From: Romboutsia maritimum
GTDB lineage: Bacteria > Bacillota > Clostridia > Peptostreptococcales > Peptostreptococcaceae
Reading direction: 5' to 3'
Length of the DNA stretch: 64,000 nt
Assembly: GCF_002251085.2 (NCBI RefSeq)
Contig: NZ_NOJZ02000001.1
Coordinates: 186,001 to 250,000, forward strand
Each line of letters starts with the position of its first letter. Positions within the stretch are counted from its first letter, which is position 1. A model generated the notes under the pieces. It was not told the DNA's origin. It was given only the letters and a program-made list of their open reading frames with translations, and searched no databases. This document shows, piece by piece, positions 63,723 through 64,000 of this stretch. The position numbers were made by a program, and so were the translations under genes.

Positions 63723-64000
63723 TTAGTATTCTCTAGCTATTATATAATCAGCTAATCCATCTAATAACTCTGTTTCCTCTGATAATTTACTAATGCTCAA
63801 CTTAGCTTCATCTATTAAACTTCTTGCGATCTCTTTTGATTTATCTAATCCTAATAACGATGGGTATGTTGATTTATGATTTTCTATATCACTTCCAACT
63901 TTTTTACCTAATTTAGCTTCATCTCCTACAATATCTAATATATCGTCTACTATTTGGAATGATAACCCTATATTTTTTGCATATTTTGTTATCTCTTCAA
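63723..64000 (-). CDS. ispA: Polyprenyl (farnesyl/geranylgeranyl) diphosphate synthase, C-terminal part, cut by the window edge
   Basis: About 92 C-terminal residues. LSFQIVDDILDIVGDEAKLGKK is the second Asp-rich region (DDILD) and the following conserved Gly-Lys; KSTYPSLLGL and the final ADYIIAREY complete the typical C-terminus of short-chain trans-prenyl synthases. It lies upstream of the DUF212 gene and dxs in an isoprenoid operon. The stop is at 63723-63725. Confidence 0.9.
   Translation of the reverse strand, partial: EEITKYAKNIGLSFQIVDDILDIVGDEAKLGKKVGSDIENHKSTYPSLLGLDKSKEIARSLIDEAKLSISKLSEETELLDGLADYIIAREY

Noticed and set aside
1-64000. Search for rRNA, tRNA, insertion sequences, prophage genes and CRISPR repeats
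   Set aside because: Reading both strands I saw no tRNA-like cloverleaf, no transposase or integrase gene other than the XerD-like protein, and no regularly spaced repeats.

Overview
The window is a single 64-kb piece of a very AT-rich, low-GC Firmicute chromosome. The gene complement (spo0A, spoIVB, spoIIM, sigK, codY, an iscR-type Rrf2 regulator, type IV minor pilins) and the gene order point to a spore-forming clostridium of the Peptostreptococcaceae, close to Clostridioides, Romboutsia or Paraclostridium. This assignment is an inference from content and order, not from a database search. Almost every gene is on the minus strand. The only plus-strand gene I accept is the CapA-like gene at 10771-12063. 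I found no rRNA, tRNA, insertion sequence, prophage or CRISPR array. Gene order in the text below is given by coordinate; transcription runs from high to low coordinates.

Region by region: 1-1113 holds the 5' part of an iron-sulfur cluster operon (iscR, then a cysteine desulfurase cut by the window edge). 1218-4414 holds a ROK sugar kinase, a GNAT acetyltransferase and rarA. 4530-10637 carries codY, topA, dprA, comM and yraN. 10771-13141 has the CapA-like gene and, convergent with it, an FMN-dependent hydroxyacid oxidase with an extra N-terminal Cys cluster. 13192-29261 is the classic Firmicute block rnhB, (brnQ), rbgA, rplS, trmD, rimM, khpA, rpsP, ffh, ylxM, ftsY, smc, a radical SAM gene, rnc, a zinc-ribbon protein and efp. 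29393-38241 is an accessory stretch: the shikimate genes aroQ, aroK and aroE have four minor-pilin genes embedded between them, and upstream lie two large membrane sensor kinases. 38437-44567 has sigK, a class B PBP, udk, trhP, trmR and mltG. 44761-52904 has pdp, punA, deoB, a xerD-like gene, spoIIM, a NUDIX hydrolase, DUF3866 and two glycosyltransferase-type genes. 52921-64000 has steB, steA, cca, spo0A, spoIVB, recN, tlyA, dxs, a DUF212 protein and the end of ispA.

The genes fall into a few themes. One is the secretion and division core (ffh, ftsY, smc, rbgA, ribosomal proteins). A second is sporulation timing: Spo0A from a sigma-H-type promoter with an 0A box, the sigma-K gene with no pro-sequence, SpoIVB, SpoIIM, CodY. 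A third is the envelope: SteA/SteB, two glycosyltransferases, a PBP and MltG. A fourth is nucleoside salvage.

The most unusual observations are these. (1) Two adjacent sensor kinases have complementary defects: one keeps the phospho-acceptor His but has lost the ATPase motifs, the other keeps the ATPase but has Arg in place of the His. (2) The XerD-like recombinase at the canonical xerD locus has lost four of six catalytic residues. (3) Two of the four embedded minor-pilin genes carry a lesion exactly at the start or leader (an ATA in place of ATG, and a 2-nt TG insertion). (4) Two hairpins perfectly mask the ribosome binding sites of spoIIM and of the PBP next to sigK.
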